Part shown: positions 52,357 to 61,300 of the stretch, piece by piece
How the letters are laid out: each line of letters opens with the position of its first letter
How positions within the stretch are numbered: the first letter of the stretch is position 1
NCBI GenBank assembly: GCA_030431455.1
Contig: JAUIJE010000010.1
Coordinates: 186,001 to 250,000 of the forward strand
Direction: 5' to 3'
DNA length: 64,000 nt
DNA from: a bacterium
GTDB lineage: Bacteria; Myxococcota; UBA727; JAUIJE01
The notes under the pieces: generated by a model
Databases searched by the model: none
What the model saw: the letters and a program-made list of their open reading frames with translations, nothing else
What the model was told of the DNA's origin: nothing
Made by a program: the position numbers and the translations under genes

Positions 52357-52560
52357 ATGTCCAAGCCCCCTTCAGACCCCGAGGCGTTGTCGGACCGGAT
52401 GGTGACCCCCGAGCGGTCGGTGTTCGGCACCCGGGCGCCGCGGCCCACCGGCGTGGGCCGTCACCTCATCGTGGTGATCGTGCTCAGCGTCATCGCCATC
52501 GGGGTGGCGGTGGTGGTGGCGGAGCGGGACGCGTCCTCGGCACCAGAAAACAGTGAATAG
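52357..52560 (+). CDS. small single-pass membrane protein, 67 aa
   Basis: 67 residues: a polar N-terminal half (PERSVFGTRAPRPTGVG) and one membrane helix (about 36-55, HLIVVIVLSVIAIGVAVVVA), with a short acidic tail. The ATG at 52357 and stop at 52560 are clear, and the stop is 3 bp from the convergent GNAT stop. Single-helix proteins of this size often regulate larger membrane complexes. No family recognised and no operon partner present. Confidence 0.6.
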   Translation: MSKPPSDPEALSDRMVTPERSVFGTRAPRPTGVGRHLIVVIVLSVIAIGVAVVVAERDASSAPENSE

Positions 52561-52563
52561 CCG

Positions 52564-53466
52564 CTAGGCGTCGTCTTTGCGCATCAGGTGTACGTCTTCG
52601 TCGACGATGGCGAAGCCCTCGCGCTCATACAGCTCCACCGCGGCTTGGCGGCGGCGGTCGGCGGTGACCTCGAAATAGGCGAAGCCGGCCTCGCGCAACG
52701 CGTCGAGGCCCGCGCGCACCAACGGGCGGGACAGGCCCTTCTTCTGCACCGACTTGGACAGGCCGACCTCCTCGAGCAGACCGACCTTGGAGCGCCCGCT
52801 CGGCTCCCGCATCGACGCCTCGACCTGGGGCGCGCCGGTCACGATGCACAACCCGTGATCGCCGTCGGGGGTCTTGAGGTACAGAAGCCGCGTGCCCGGT
52901 CGCGCGATGCGCGCCTGGAGGGTGGGGATGTCGCGCTCGGCGTCGTCGCCGTGGATGCGCACCAGGGCCGCGGCGAGGCGGTCCGCGTCGAGGGTCCCGT
53001 CCACCTCAAAGCTCGCCCACGCGGGGAAGTCGAGGAGCTCGACGTCGTGGGCCTCGCGCCGGAGCCGAACGTCGCGGTACCGCTCCACAAACCCCGCGGC
53101 CTGAAAAAATGCCACTGCATCGGTGTCGCTGGCCCGGCAGGTGGTGAGCAGCCGCTTGTCCCGGGGGGCGGCGTCGAGGAGCGCCCCCGCCACCGCGGGG
53201 TGGTCCGCGTCGGCGGCCACCGCGAGCAGAAGGGAGGTGCGCTTGGTGCCCACGAACGACACCAGCATCGCGCCGTCGACGCCCGCGGGGCCGGTGTGCA
53301 CGCGCCAAGCGTGGCCCTTCTCGGCGTCGGGGTGCTGGAACCGGGCCTCGAGCTCGAGCTCGGTCAACGCGGGCACGGCGGCGTCGTGGTCCGCGCGATC
53401 TCGCAGCAAGGCCAGCACCGCGGCCCGGTGGTGCTCGTGTTGGTAGGTCGCGACCCCCGTCCCCAT
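52564..53466 (-). CDS. GNAT family N-acetyltransferase, probably two tandem GNAT folds
   Basis: 300-residue cytoplasmic protein. The C-terminal half is a clear GNAT domain: SKVGLLEEVGLSKSVQKKGL (acetyl-CoA pyrophosphate-binding turn of the Q-x-x-G type), ALREAGFAYFEVTA and LYEREGFAIVDE. The N-terminal half looks like a second, degenerate copy ending AFFQAAGFVERYRDV. Tandem GNAT proteins often acetylate small molecules or antibiotics. The ATG at 53466 is the natural start. It is 59 bp downstream of the pseudokinase gene and may be in its operon. Substrate unknown. Confidence 0.8.
   Translation of the reverse strand: MGTGVATYQHEHHRAAVLALLRDRADHDAAVPALTELELEARFQHPDAEKGHAWRVHTGPAGVDGAMLVSFVGTKRTSLLLAVAADADHPAVAGALLDAAPRDKRLLTTCRASDTDAVAFFQAAGFVERYRDVRLRREAHDVELLDFPAWASFEVDGTLDADRLAAALVRIHGDDAERDIPTLQARIARPGTRLLYLKTPDGDHGLCIVTGAPQVEASMREPSGRSKVGLLEEVGLSKSVQKKGLSRPLVRAGLDALREAGFAYFEVTADRRRQAAVELYEREGFAIVDEDVHLMRKDDA
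53108..53120 (+). repeat. dispersed AATGCCACTGCAT, second exact 13-mer
   Basis: AATGCCACTGCAT in the GNAT gene, coding strand GAT GCA GTG GCA TTT. Identical to the copy at 32099 in an unrelated gene. Confidence 0.45.
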
Positions 53467-53525
53467 GGCCCGGGTCTATCACGTTCGTGATGCGGGCTTC
53501 ATCGCTGTCGCCAAATCTTCGCCCC

Positions 53526-56279
53526 TCAACGCAAGGCTTGGTCCGGCGGGCCGATGAGATCGATCAGGTCTTGCCGCGCGCGGTCCTCGTACGGCGAGGA
53601 CAACCCCTTGACCAACAGGCCGTGCGCGTAGTCGAGCAGACGCCCGTCCTCCAGCGCGTGCTCGATGTCCGCGGGGGTCCCCCGCCCGGCCTTGAGGTCG
53701 GGTTTGAGAAAGCGGAACCCGCAGCCGGACTTGAGCTCGTCGTACACCTGGGCGACCTCGGTGTTGGTGCGGTCCAGGGCCCGTACGCGGCGGAGCACGA
53801 GGGCGGCGCGCCGGTATCCCGCCGGCGACCCGTGGGCGAGCTTGAGCCCGAGGGCGGCCAGGGTCTCGGCCTCGTCGCGGTCGAGCTGGGCCTTGATCGC
53901 GCGGGGCGCGGCGAAGAACCGGGGCAGAAGGTCGGGGTATTTGGCCTGCACCGCGTTGGTCAGCGGGGCGAGCAACATGCGCGCGGCGTGCGCGGACTCG
54001 GGGCGCATGCCCACCTCGCGCATGTGCAGGTGGCGCACAAAACACGACAACCACAGCGGCGCGCGCGCGGACAGCGAGGGGGCGAAGGGGGCGGGGTTGC
54101 CGGAGACCGCGAGCACGGCGTCGCCGAAGGTCTTCTTGTCGAAGGGGTTCTCGCCGATGAGAAGCTCCATCGCGACGGTGGCGAGCGAGAACAGGTCGGT
54201 CTTGGGGCCGATCTTCTCGCCCATCGCTTGCTCCGGGCTGAAGTACTCGGCCGCGCCGAGGCGCGCGCCGTGCACGCTCTCGTAGGGGTCGATGGTGCTC
54301 TTGGCCACCGAGAAGTCCCCGAGTTTGACCTCGCCCTGATGCGTGACCATCAGGTTGGAGGGCTTGAGCGCGCGGTGAAACACCCCGCGGCGGTGGGCCA
54401 CGTCGAGGGCGGCGAGGATGCGGTCGAGCACCAGACACACGATGGGCGAGGGCACGGGGCCGAGGTCGGCGAGCACGTCGGCGAGGTTGCCTTTGACCAG
54501 CTCGAACGCGACGTAATACGAGCCCCGTCGACGACCAAAGCGCCGGACCCGCACGATGTTGGGGTGGTTGAGCACCGCCTGGGCGCGGATTTCGCGGCGG
54601 AAGCGCAGCTTGAACTTCTCCTGCGCGGCCAACGCGGGGTCGAGGACCTTGAGCGCGACGTAGTCGACCTCCCCCGGCCAGCGCGCGAGGTACACCGAGG
54701 CGTTCTTGCCTTTGCCGATGAGGCGCTCGATTTCGTACTCGTTCTTTTCGACCACCGTGGGAATGGCATTGCGTGGCTCTTGGGTGTTCCACACCACCTG
54801 GGTGAGCTCGCGGTTAAAAATGCCCGTGACTTCGGTCCGCTCTTCCCAATTGCGGGTGCCGCGTTCGATGGTGAGCGCGGCGGGGTCGGGGGGGCGGTCG
54901 GCGGGGTCGAGGCGCGACGGCGCGGGGGGCATGCGCTCGGTGTCGGAGGGGCCGGCCCGACCGGGGGCGGGGAGCGCGCCGCGGTCTTCGTGGGCGGGCG
55001 CGGTGCGGGCGGTGTCGCTCGTCGTCGAGACGGACACCGCGGGCATGATGTCGATGTGCAGGTCCGGATCCGGCAGCGGGACGGGGCCGTCGGTGTCGGT
55101 GGGGGGGCCGTCGTCGTCGTCGTCCACCTCATCGAACACGAAGCTGTCGGAATCGAGCAGCTCATAGTCCTCGGTGGGCGGGGGGTCGTCCGCGGCTTTG
55201 GCCGGCAGCGGCACCGGGCCGTCGGCCACGCTCTTGGACGGGAGCGCCACCTTCTCGTCGGGGGGCAACGCGGCCGGGCCGGGGTCGTTTTTGGGGGGCA
55301 GCGGCACCGGGCCGTCGGCCACGCTCTTGGACGGGAGCGCCACCTTCTCGTCGGGGGGCAACGCGGCCGGGGACGGCGGCGCGGGGGGACTGGGCAACGG
55401 CACCGCGTGGTCGGCGGTGGGCGCGGCCTGCTCCGACGCCGGCGCGGCCGACGCGGGGGGGGCCGACGAGGGCGCGGCGGGCGGGGACGGCAACGGCACC
55501 GGACGGTCGGCCACGCTCTTGGCGGGCAACGGCACCGGCGGCTGCGCGCGCCCCACCGGGCCCGATTGCTCGAGGGAGACAAGCGGCGAGCGCGACGTCG
55601 GCGCCACCGGGGCGCGAACCTCGCTTTCGCTCACCGAGCCGGTCGACGACGGGGGCGCGCCCTCGGCGGTGAGGCTGGATGGGTCCAGGTACGCGACCTC
55701 GCGCGTGGCCGGGGCCTCCTCCATGAAGTCTTCGGCATCCTCCTCGTCGGGGGCGGGGGGACCTTCGAACACCTCTCCGTCCTCGACCTTGTGCATGATC
55801 TCGTCGAAATCGGGGACCGACGCGAACACCGGGCGCGCGGAGACCGAGGTCTGTTCGTCGTCGGGGGTGCGCAGGTCTTCGCCGAACAGCTCCCGCAACT
55901 TCAGGGGCAACAGCCCCACCACCTCGGTGCGGGGCATGGTCAGGACCGACCGTTCGGTGACCCCGGGGGGCAACCGCAACAAGGCCTGGGCGGTGGGGTA
56001 GACCACCACCAACGACGAGCCCGCGGCCGCGTCGAGAAACCCTGCGGTCTCCTTCGGCGTGGCCGCGTGGAATGTGGCTGCATCCGCCACCACCACCGCC
56101 GCCGCCGCGCGTTCGAGCGCGTCGATCGCGGCCCGGATGGTGGGCACGGGCACCAGCGGGACCCCGCGGTCACGACACGCCGGGCGCGCGCTCTCGATGG
56201 TGACGAAGCTGTCCGAGACCACGACCACCCCGCCGGTCACGGACCCTTCGCTGCTGTTGGAAAAAGTGGGGGCGGCCAC
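53526..56279 (-). CDS. large kinase-fold protein lacking the catalytic Asp (probable pseudokinase)
   Basis: 917 residues. The N-terminal ~130 resemble a receiver-like alpha/beta domain, followed by ~350 residues of Pro/Ala/Asp-rich linker, then a kinase fold at ~515-800: glycine loop LIGKGKNASVYLA, Lys in VALKVLDP, and YFSPEQA. The catalytic loop is VFHRALKPSN: the essential Asp of HRD is Ala637. The metal Asp is kept but DFG reads DFS. A further ~110 helical residues follow. Loss of the HRD Asp predicts little phosphotransfer, so a scaffold or ATP-sensing role is more likely. It begins with GTG at 56279, 3 bp after the metalloprotease stop. Confidence 0.85.
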   Translation of the reverse strand: MAAPTFSNSSEGSVTGGVVVVSDSFVTIESARPACRDRGVPLVPVPTIRAAIDALERAAAAVVVADAATFHAATPKETAGFLDAAAGSSLVVVYPTAQALLRLPPGVTERSVLTMPRTEVVGLLPLKLRELFGEDLRTPDDEQTSVSARPVFASVPDFDEIMHKVEDGEVFEGPPAPDEEDAEDFMEEAPATREVAYLDPSSLTAEGAPPSSTGSVSESEVRAPVAPTSRSPLVSLEQSGPVGRAQPPVPLPAKSVADRPVPLPSPPAAPSSAPPASAAPASEQAAPTADHAVPLPSPPAPPSPAALPPDEKVALPSKSVADGPVPLPPKNDPGPAALPPDEKVALPSKSVADGPVPLPAKAADDPPPTEDYELLDSDSFVFDEVDDDDDGPPTDTDGPVPLPDPDLHIDIMPAVSVSTTSDTARTAPAHEDRGALPAPGRAGPSDTERMPPAPSRLDPADRPPDPAALTIERGTRNWEERTEVTGIFNRELTQVVWNTQEPRNAIPTVVEKNEYEIERLIGKGKNASVYLARWPGEVDYVALKVLDPALAAQEKFKLRFRREIRAQAVLNHPNIVRVRRFGRRRGSYYVAFELVKGNLADVLADLGPVPSPIVCLVLDRILAALDVAHRRGVFHRALKPSNLMVTHQGEVKLGDFSVAKSTIDPYESVHGARLGAAEYFSPEQAMGEKIGPKTDLFSLATVAMELLIGENPFDKKTFGDAVLAVSGNPAPFAPSLSARAPLWLSCFVRHLHMREVGMRPESAHAARMLLAPLTNAVQAKYPDLLPRFFAAPRAIKAQLDRDEAETLAALGLKLAHGSPAGYRRAALVLRRVRALDRTNTEVAQVYDELKSGCGFRFLKPDLKAGRGTPADIEHALEDGRLLDYAHGLLVKGLSSPYEDRARQDLIDLIGPPDQALR
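55204..55371. repeat. 75-bp direct repeat in the linker of the pseudokinase gene
   Basis: Positions 55204-55278 and 55297-55371 are near-identical 75-bp units, encoding twice a PPDEKVALPSKSVADGPVPL segment. A third shorter relative (LPAKSVADRPVPLP) lies upstream. The pattern is a recent tandem duplication of part of the linker. Confidence 0.85.
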
Positions 56280-56282
56280 GGC

Positions 56283-58520
56283 CTAAAAATACAATAGAAG
56301 GCCCAGCGCGTGCCGCTGTCCCAGAAAACGACGCGCCACCGGGTCGAAGAAAAACTGCGATGTCTCGTACAGATGCAACCCGTCGATCAGGGTGACCTCG
56401 AAGGTCGGCTGCGGGCTCCGTCCCCGCTCGGAGGCGGCCCCGATGATGAACAGCCGCCGGTCGGGCACGTGGGCCCCGCGCCCGTCGAGCGGACCGAGCT
56501 TGGTGTCGAATTCAAAGCCACCGCGCAGGCCGAGCCCCCCCGAGACCATCAAGAACGGAAAGGGCTGCGCGAGGAGCGCGACCGCGCCGCGCAGCTCGAG
56601 GTCGGTGCGCAGGGCGGTGTCGGTCGACCAGAAACCTTCCGCCCCCCCCTGCCCGAGCACCGCGAGCTGGTCGGTGACGTGGAAGGCTTGGGTCAGGCTC
56701 ATCAGCGGGGTGCCGGTGAGCGACCACGCGCTGTCGTCGAGGGTGCGGGCAAAGTACAGGTCTTCGAACCCGAAGGTGAGGACCGTCTGCGCCCGGTCGA
56801 GCCCGGGGACGTCGACCGAGAACAGGTAGGGCGGCGTCCATGACAGATGCTGCCGAAATCCCCAGGTGAACTCGCGGTCGAGCTGCGGGCTGAACCGCAG
56901 GGCCGGGTCGACGAACACCGTGGCCCCGAGGCGCAGGGCCACGAGGTGATGCGGGACCATGATGCGTTTTTCGAGTGGGGGGGGCTCGGCGCGGACAAAG
57001 TCGATGCCCCCGGCCACGACCTCGGTCGCCCGCGGGGGGAGCGCGGGCCGGGCGGCCTCGTCGTCGACGGTCTGGGCCATGAGCGCGTCGATCATCGCGG
57101 CCGCGTCCGCCGGGTCCGCCCCCTCGACGACCAGGACCCGGTCGCCCGCGGCCACGATCGCCACCACCTCGGGCAACTCGGTGCGGACCCCTTGGCCGTC
57201 GGCGGCCCCCTTGGGGCTCACCGCGTAGGTCTCGGCCCCGGCGGGACCGGACGTGGGGGAGAGCCGGCCGGGGTACTTGTGCTGCAACACCGCGCGGTAG
57301 GCCGCCACGAACTCTTGGGCGTCGGCCTCGCTGTCCCACACCGTGCGCCAGATGAGGACGTGCCGGTCCTGCTTTTCGATCACGTCGTAGCGGTCACCGC
57401 CCCAGCCTTCGGCCACGTCCCCCGCCGCCACCCCGGGGGCCTTTTCCTCGAGGAAGATGCGCCACAAGAGCGCTCCAAAGACATTGCCATCGAGCCGCTC
57501 GTACCCCTGCAGGGCGGGGACCTCGACGTCGAGCCGGGGCACAAACCGCGGGGGATCGCGCTCGTCCTCGTCGAAGAACTTCTCTGGCCACATCAACTGT
57601 TCGGTGCTGTCGGGCAAGGCGTTGGCGTAGGCCCCATTGACCGCCTTCCAGCCCCCCCGGTTGATGGTGTGCTGCAAGAACGCCATGCCTTGCGAGTACT
57701 GCTCCACCAAGACCTTCACGTAAAAGGGCGGGATCTCGGGGTTCATGTATTCGGTGAGCCACACGTCGAGGACCCGCCCCAACGAGAGGTACTCGATGAG
57801 GAGGTTGCGCTGCACAATGCTGTTGAGATCGACGCCGAGCAGATAGGCCTGGGCCACGAGGTTGGCCTCGCTCTCCACGATTGACTTGCGGGCGATGGCC
57901 ATGTCCTCGTTCTGGCCGTAGAGCTTTCCTGGCACCACCGCGTCGAGGTCGTAGTGCTGGTCTTGGATCGCGTGGGTGAGCTCGTGGGACAAGAACAGGG
58001 CGTTGCCCCAGTCGGTGCCGGTCAAGTACCCAAAGCCGTCCATCATCGCCCGGGCCGGCTGGGGCAAGGTGTCGGTGACGATGAACAACCGGCCGGGCTG
58101 CTTTTTCGCGGCCCCGGGGGCCCCGTCGGGGGGTGCGTCCGCCCCCTCCTCCTCGTCGTCGGCGGGCACGTAGACCCCGGCCGCGTTCTGGGTGAGGGCG
58201 CGCTGGAACACGTCGCGCAGGCTGATGCCGTCGGGGAGCACCCCGAGCCGGTGGGCGACCAGGTCCGAGCGCCGGGCCCGCTCCTCATCGCTCTTGTTGA
58301 GTTCGGCTTTGAAATACTCGCCGGACTTTTTCTTGGTGTAGACCTCGGCCTCGACGTCCTCGCGGAAGGGCAGCCCCCGGGTGTTGGCGGTCCGCTCTTG
58401 CACGTCGCGGAAGGCCTTCTCGTTCAGCTCGCCCCCGCGGACCACCCGGTAGCTGGTGCACGAGAGCAGACCGCCGGTGGCCACGGCCAGAATCGAGAGG
58501 GAGAGGGCAGCGCGGATCAA
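56283..58520 (-). CDS. HELTH zinc metalloprotease-like lipoprotein
   Basis: 745-residue envelope lipoprotein (lipobox GLLSCT, Cys21). The zinc motif is SHELTHAIQDQHYD with His179, Glu180 and His183; the third ligand is a Glu in SIVESEANLV (216 or 218). The remainder (~240-745) contains two or three beta-rich modules and no further recognisable domain. HExxH plus ESEA about 33 residues later is the gluzincin arrangement. The start is TTG at 58520, chosen because it opens the signal peptide; no ATG is available. Stop is 3 bp before the pseudokinase start, so the two are made together. Confidence 0.75.
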   Translation of the reverse strand: MIRAALSLSILAVATGGLLSCTSYRVVRGGELNEKAFRDVQERTANTRGLPFREDVEAEVYTKKKSGEYFKAELNKSDEERARRSDLVAHRLGVLPDGISLRDVFQRALTQNAAGVYVPADDEEEGADAPPDGAPGAAKKQPGRLFIVTDTLPQPARAMMDGFGYLTGTDWGNALFLSHELTHAIQDQHYDLDAVVPGKLYGQNEDMAIARKSIVESEANLVAQAYLLGVDLNSIVQRNLLIEYLSLGRVLDVWLTEYMNPEIPPFYVKVLVEQYSQGMAFLQHTINRGGWKAVNGAYANALPDSTEQLMWPEKFFDEDERDPPRFVPRLDVEVPALQGYERLDGNVFGALLWRIFLEEKAPGVAAGDVAEGWGGDRYDVIEKQDRHVLIWRTVWDSEADAQEFVAAYRAVLQHKYPGRLSPTSGPAGAETYAVSPKGAADGQGVRTELPEVVAIVAAGDRVLVVEGADPADAAAMIDALMAQTVDDEAARPALPPRATEVVAGGIDFVRAEPPPLEKRIMVPHHLVALRLGATVFVDPALRFSPQLDREFTWGFRQHLSWTPPYLFSVDVPGLDRAQTVLTFGFEDLYFARTLDDSAWSLTGTPLMSLTQAFHVTDQLAVLGQGGAEGFWSTDTALRTDLELRGAVALLAQPFPFLMVSGGLGLRGGFEFDTKLGPLDGRGAHVPDRRLFIIGAASERGRSPQPTFEVTLIDGLHLYETSQFFFDPVARRFLGQRHALGLLLYF

Positions 58521-58540
58521 CCGGGGAATCTTGGCATGTG

Positions 58541-59068
58541 ATGTCGGCGCTGGCGACTTTGCCTCGTCTCCGGCTAGGCTTCGCCGTGGCCAAGAGCACC
58601 GGACACAGCTGCCTGGGATGCCTCGGCGCCGCGACCGCGGCCGCTTGCTTGCCGTTTGTGATCATGGCCATCGGCGACGTGGTCGGCGACGGCAACCCCA
58701 CGGTGGCGCTGGCCATGGGCGCGATGTTCCTCGTCGGGCTGGTCGCGTCCTCGTGGTTTTCGCTCAAGATGTTTCGCAGCCAGCCCGACGGCGCGCCGCG
58801 GCTCAACGAAGCCCAGTTGCTCCGCCTCGCCGCGGCCCACGGCGCCCGCCTCACCGTGTCTCAGGTGGTGGTCTCCACCGGGGTCGAGGTCGAGGTCGCC
58901 CAGGACCTGCTCGAGGACATGACCAAAAAGCGCCTCGCCGAGGTCATGGTCGACGACAACGGGGCCGAGGTCTTTCACTTCGTGGAGTTGATGTCCGCGG
59001 TGGGCAAGCCGGCCCTGACCGGGGCTACCGACGCCCGTGCCCTCCCCGCCCCCGACGGGGACGATTGA
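58541..59068 (+). CDS. membrane protein with C-terminal winged-helix-like domain
   Basis: 175 residues with two membrane helices (about 28-50 and 58-75) and a cytoplasmic C-terminal domain of ~90 residues that reads as a winged helix: LLRLAAAHGARLTVSQVVVS, VEVAQDLLEDMTKKRL, VDDNGAEVFHFVEL. This is the layout of small membrane-tethered sensors that bind DNA or protein. A GTG at 58586 would shorten the N-terminus and leave more room for a promoter beside the divergent metalloprotease gene, whose start lies only ~20 bp away. Its last 44 bp overlap the end of the Cys-repeat gene on the other strand. Confidence 0.6.
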   Translation: MSALATLPRLRLGFAVAKSTGHSCLGCLGAATAAACLPFVIMAIGDVVGDGNPTVALAMGAMFLVGLVASSWFSLKMFRSQPDGAPRLNEAQLLRLAAAHGARLTVSQVVVSTGVEVEVAQDLLEDMTKKRLAEVMVDDNGAEVFHFVELMSAVGKPALTGATDARALPAPDGDD

Positions 59069-59771
59069 CGTCGCGGTAGCGCTCCAGGCACAACAGCTCG
59101 TTGGCCTGCCCGAGCTCCTGTTCACAATGTGTCAGGACGCCCCAGACATCACCCCGCAACTGGGACGCGGTCTCGAGGCAGGCCAGCTCGGCGGCATCGC
59201 CGGTCATCATCGATTCGCACCGGTCGATGAGCTTCACTGGGTCCACCGCCGCGCGCGTCGCCGCCCGCACACAGCCGAGCTCGTGCGACGGCCCGAAGTG
59301 CCAGTCGCAACGTTTGATCGCGGGGGCCGGGTCCCGCCGCGCCTGCGCCGCGGCCTGTACACAGGCCAACTCATCGGCGTTGTTGTGGAACGTCCAATCG
59401 CAGGCCTTGACCACCGACCACGGGTCGTGGCCGCTTTGCACCAACGACGCCACGCAGGCCTGCCGGTGCTGGCGCGGCAACAGCGAGTCGCAGGCCCGCT
59501 CGGTCTGTTGCCATCTCGCCGGCCCCGGCCCCGCGGGGCCCGCCCCCGGGTGCAGGCGATGTTGCTGCAGGATGGCGAGGGCCTGGGCGAGCGCCCGGTG
59601 GGCGTCCTGCTGGGCCCGGCGGTCGTGCTGGTGGTGGTCGAGTTCGGCTTGCAGTGCCGCGAGCTGCGCGGACACGCCGTCGTCGTGGCGGTGGGCGGCG
59701 TGGGCGGGCCCGGCCAAGCCGAGCAGCAGCAGCGACACCCCAGCGGCGGGCAACGTGAGTTTGATCCCCAT
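59025..59771 (-). CDS. secreted protein with Cys-containing ~31-residue repeats
   Basis: 248-residue exported protein (signal peptide to about AHAAH, ~26). A His/Gln-rich coiled-coil-like region (AELDHHQHDRRAQQDAHRAL) is followed by four and a half repeats of ~31 residues with the pattern [AR]C[DE]-x7-ELAC-x3-A-x5-DP-x3-I. Each unit has two Cys spaced ~12 apart, which could form one disulfide per repeat. I know no family of this exact type; alpha-helical Sel1/TPR-like stacking is a possible fold. The ATG at 59771 follows AAGGAGA. It overlaps convergently with the membrane sensor gene by 44 bp. Confidence 0.7.
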   Translation of the reverse strand: MGIKLTLPAAGVSLLLLGLAGPAHAAHRHDDGVSAQLAALQAELDHHQHDRRAQQDAHRALAQALAILQQHRLHPGAGPAGPGPARWQQTERACDSLLPRQHRQACVASLVQSGHDPWSVVKACDWTFHNNADELACVQAAAQARRDPAPAIKRCDWHFGPSHELGCVRAATRAAVDPVKLIDRCESMMTGDAAELACLETASQLRGDVWGVLTHCEQELGQANELLCLERYRDVNRPRRGRGGHGRR

Positions 59772-59863
59772 GGTTTTGTTCTCCTTGGTTGCTGAGGAGA
59801 ACGACGACGGGTCAGGCGTGGCTATTCACGGTTGAGACCGGCTGAAATCCGCCAGCGACGGTC

Positions 59864-61252
59864 TCACCCCGACATCTTGGGGTGCGCACGCTTGGTGGCG
59901 TCCAGCCCCCCAGGCACAAAGTCTGTGCCCTTGCGGATGCGGTCGTTCCACGTCTCCGGGTCCGGTCCGCGCCGCTTCTCGACCATCGAGATGCAGTCGG
60001 GGACGGGACAGACCAAGGAGCAGAGGTTGCAGCCGACGCACTCGGCCTCGTGCACAAACGGGATGCGGGCGCCCGGGGTGCCGCCCTTGGCGGTCACGGG
60101 GCGGTCGGGCACGTGGTCGGGCATGTACTCGTGGCCGGCCTTGAACGACTCTTCTTTGCTGCGCCCCGGAATGTGAATGCATTGATGGGCGCCATCCATA
60201 CACGCCACGTAGCAGAGCTGGCAGCCGATGCATTTGTCTTCGTCGATCTCGGCCACGGTGTGGTGGTTGAGGTCGAGGTCGCCCCAGTCTTTGTATTGGG
60301 GGACCGCTTTTCCCACCAACTCCATCACCGAGCTCATGCCTTGGCTGTCGAGGTAGTCGGACAACCCCTCGATCATGTCCTCGACGATGCGGTATCCGTG
60401 GTGCATCACCGCGGTGCAGACCTGCACGCTGGTCGAGCCCAACGCGATGAACTCCGCCGCGTCCCGCCAGTTGGAGATTCCGCCGATGCCGCTGATGGGC
60501 ACATTGATGTGGGTGTGCCGCGCGATCTGCCCCAAAAAGTGCAAAGCGATGGGCTTGACCGCGGGGCCGCAGTAGCCCCCGTTGGAGGACGCGTTGCCCA
60601 CGTTGGGATAGGGCACGAAGTTGTCGAGGTCGACGCCGATGATGGACTTGATGGTGTTGATCAACGACAACGAATCGGCCCCGCCGTACACCCCGGCCAG
60701 CGCCGGCTCGACGATGTCCCCGACGTTGGGGGTGAGCTTCACGATCACCGGGATGCTGGCGAAGTCCTTCACCCAGCCGGTGATCTCCTTGAGCACCTTG
60801 GGCTCTTGACCCACCGCCGACCCCATGCCGCGCTCGCACATGCCGTGCGGGCACCCGAAGTTGAGCTCGATGGCGTCAGACCCGACGTCCTCCACCTTCT
60901 TGATGATCTCTTTCCACTCTTCTTTGGTCTCGACCATCAGGGACGCGACCAAGGTGTGCTTGGGGTACAGCTTCTTGGTCTCGGCCATCTCCTTGAGGTT
61001 GACCTCGAGGGGGCGGTCGGTGATGAGCTCAATGTTATTGAACCCCATCACCCGGGTGCTGCCATAGTCCAAGGCACCAAACCGCGACGACACGTTGACG
61101 ATGGGGTTGCCCAACGTCTTCCACACCGCCCCGCCCCACCCCGCTTCGAACGCGCGCTGCACTTGCTTGCCCGAGTTCGCCGGGGGGGCCGACGCCAGCC
61201 AGAAGGGGTTGGGGCTCTTGATGCCGCAAAAGTCGATGGTCAAATCAGCCAT
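59864..61252 (-). CDS. preA: NAD-dependent dihydropyrimidine dehydrogenase, subunit PreA
   Basis: 462-residue iron-sulfur flavoenzyme subunit that reduces uracil and thymine, the first step of reductive pyrimidine breakdown, with PreT. Residues ~1-310 are an FMN-binding dihydroorotate-dehydrogenase-like barrel with the active-site Cys in NFGCPHGMCERGMG. The C-terminal part carries two 4Fe-4S ferredoxin motifs, CIGCQLCYVAC and CVGCNLCSLVCPVPDC. Length and order match E. coli PreA. It is the last gene of the preT-lipoprotein-preA unit. Confidence 0.95.
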   Translation of the reverse strand: MADLTIDFCGIKSPNPFWLASAPPANSGKQVQRAFEAGWGGAVWKTLGNPIVNVSSRFGALDYGSTRVMGFNNIELITDRPLEVNLKEMAETKKLYPKHTLVASLMVETKEEWKEIIKKVEDVGSDAIELNFGCPHGMCERGMGSAVGQEPKVLKEITGWVKDFASIPVIVKLTPNVGDIVEPALAGVYGGADSLSLINTIKSIIGVDLDNFVPYPNVGNASSNGGYCGPAVKPIALHFLGQIARHTHINVPISGIGGISNWRDAAEFIALGSTSVQVCTAVMHHGYRIVEDMIEGLSDYLDSQGMSSVMELVGKAVPQYKDWGDLDLNHHTVAEIDEDKCIGCQLCYVACMDGAHQCIHIPGRSKEESFKAGHEYMPDHVPDRPVTAKGGTPGARIPFVHEAECVGCNLCSLVCPVPDCISMVEKRRGPDPETWNDRIRKGTDFVPGGLDATKRAHPKMSG

Positions 61253-61300
61253 GGTGGAACCCTCTATGTGTCGTGCGCGTCCTGCCGTCGCCGGCCGCGC

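Noticed and set aside
52122-52448. 108-codon minus-strand open frame in the intergenic region
   Set aside because: Arg/Ser/Pro-rich, no ribosome site, and overlaps the start of a better gene at 52357.
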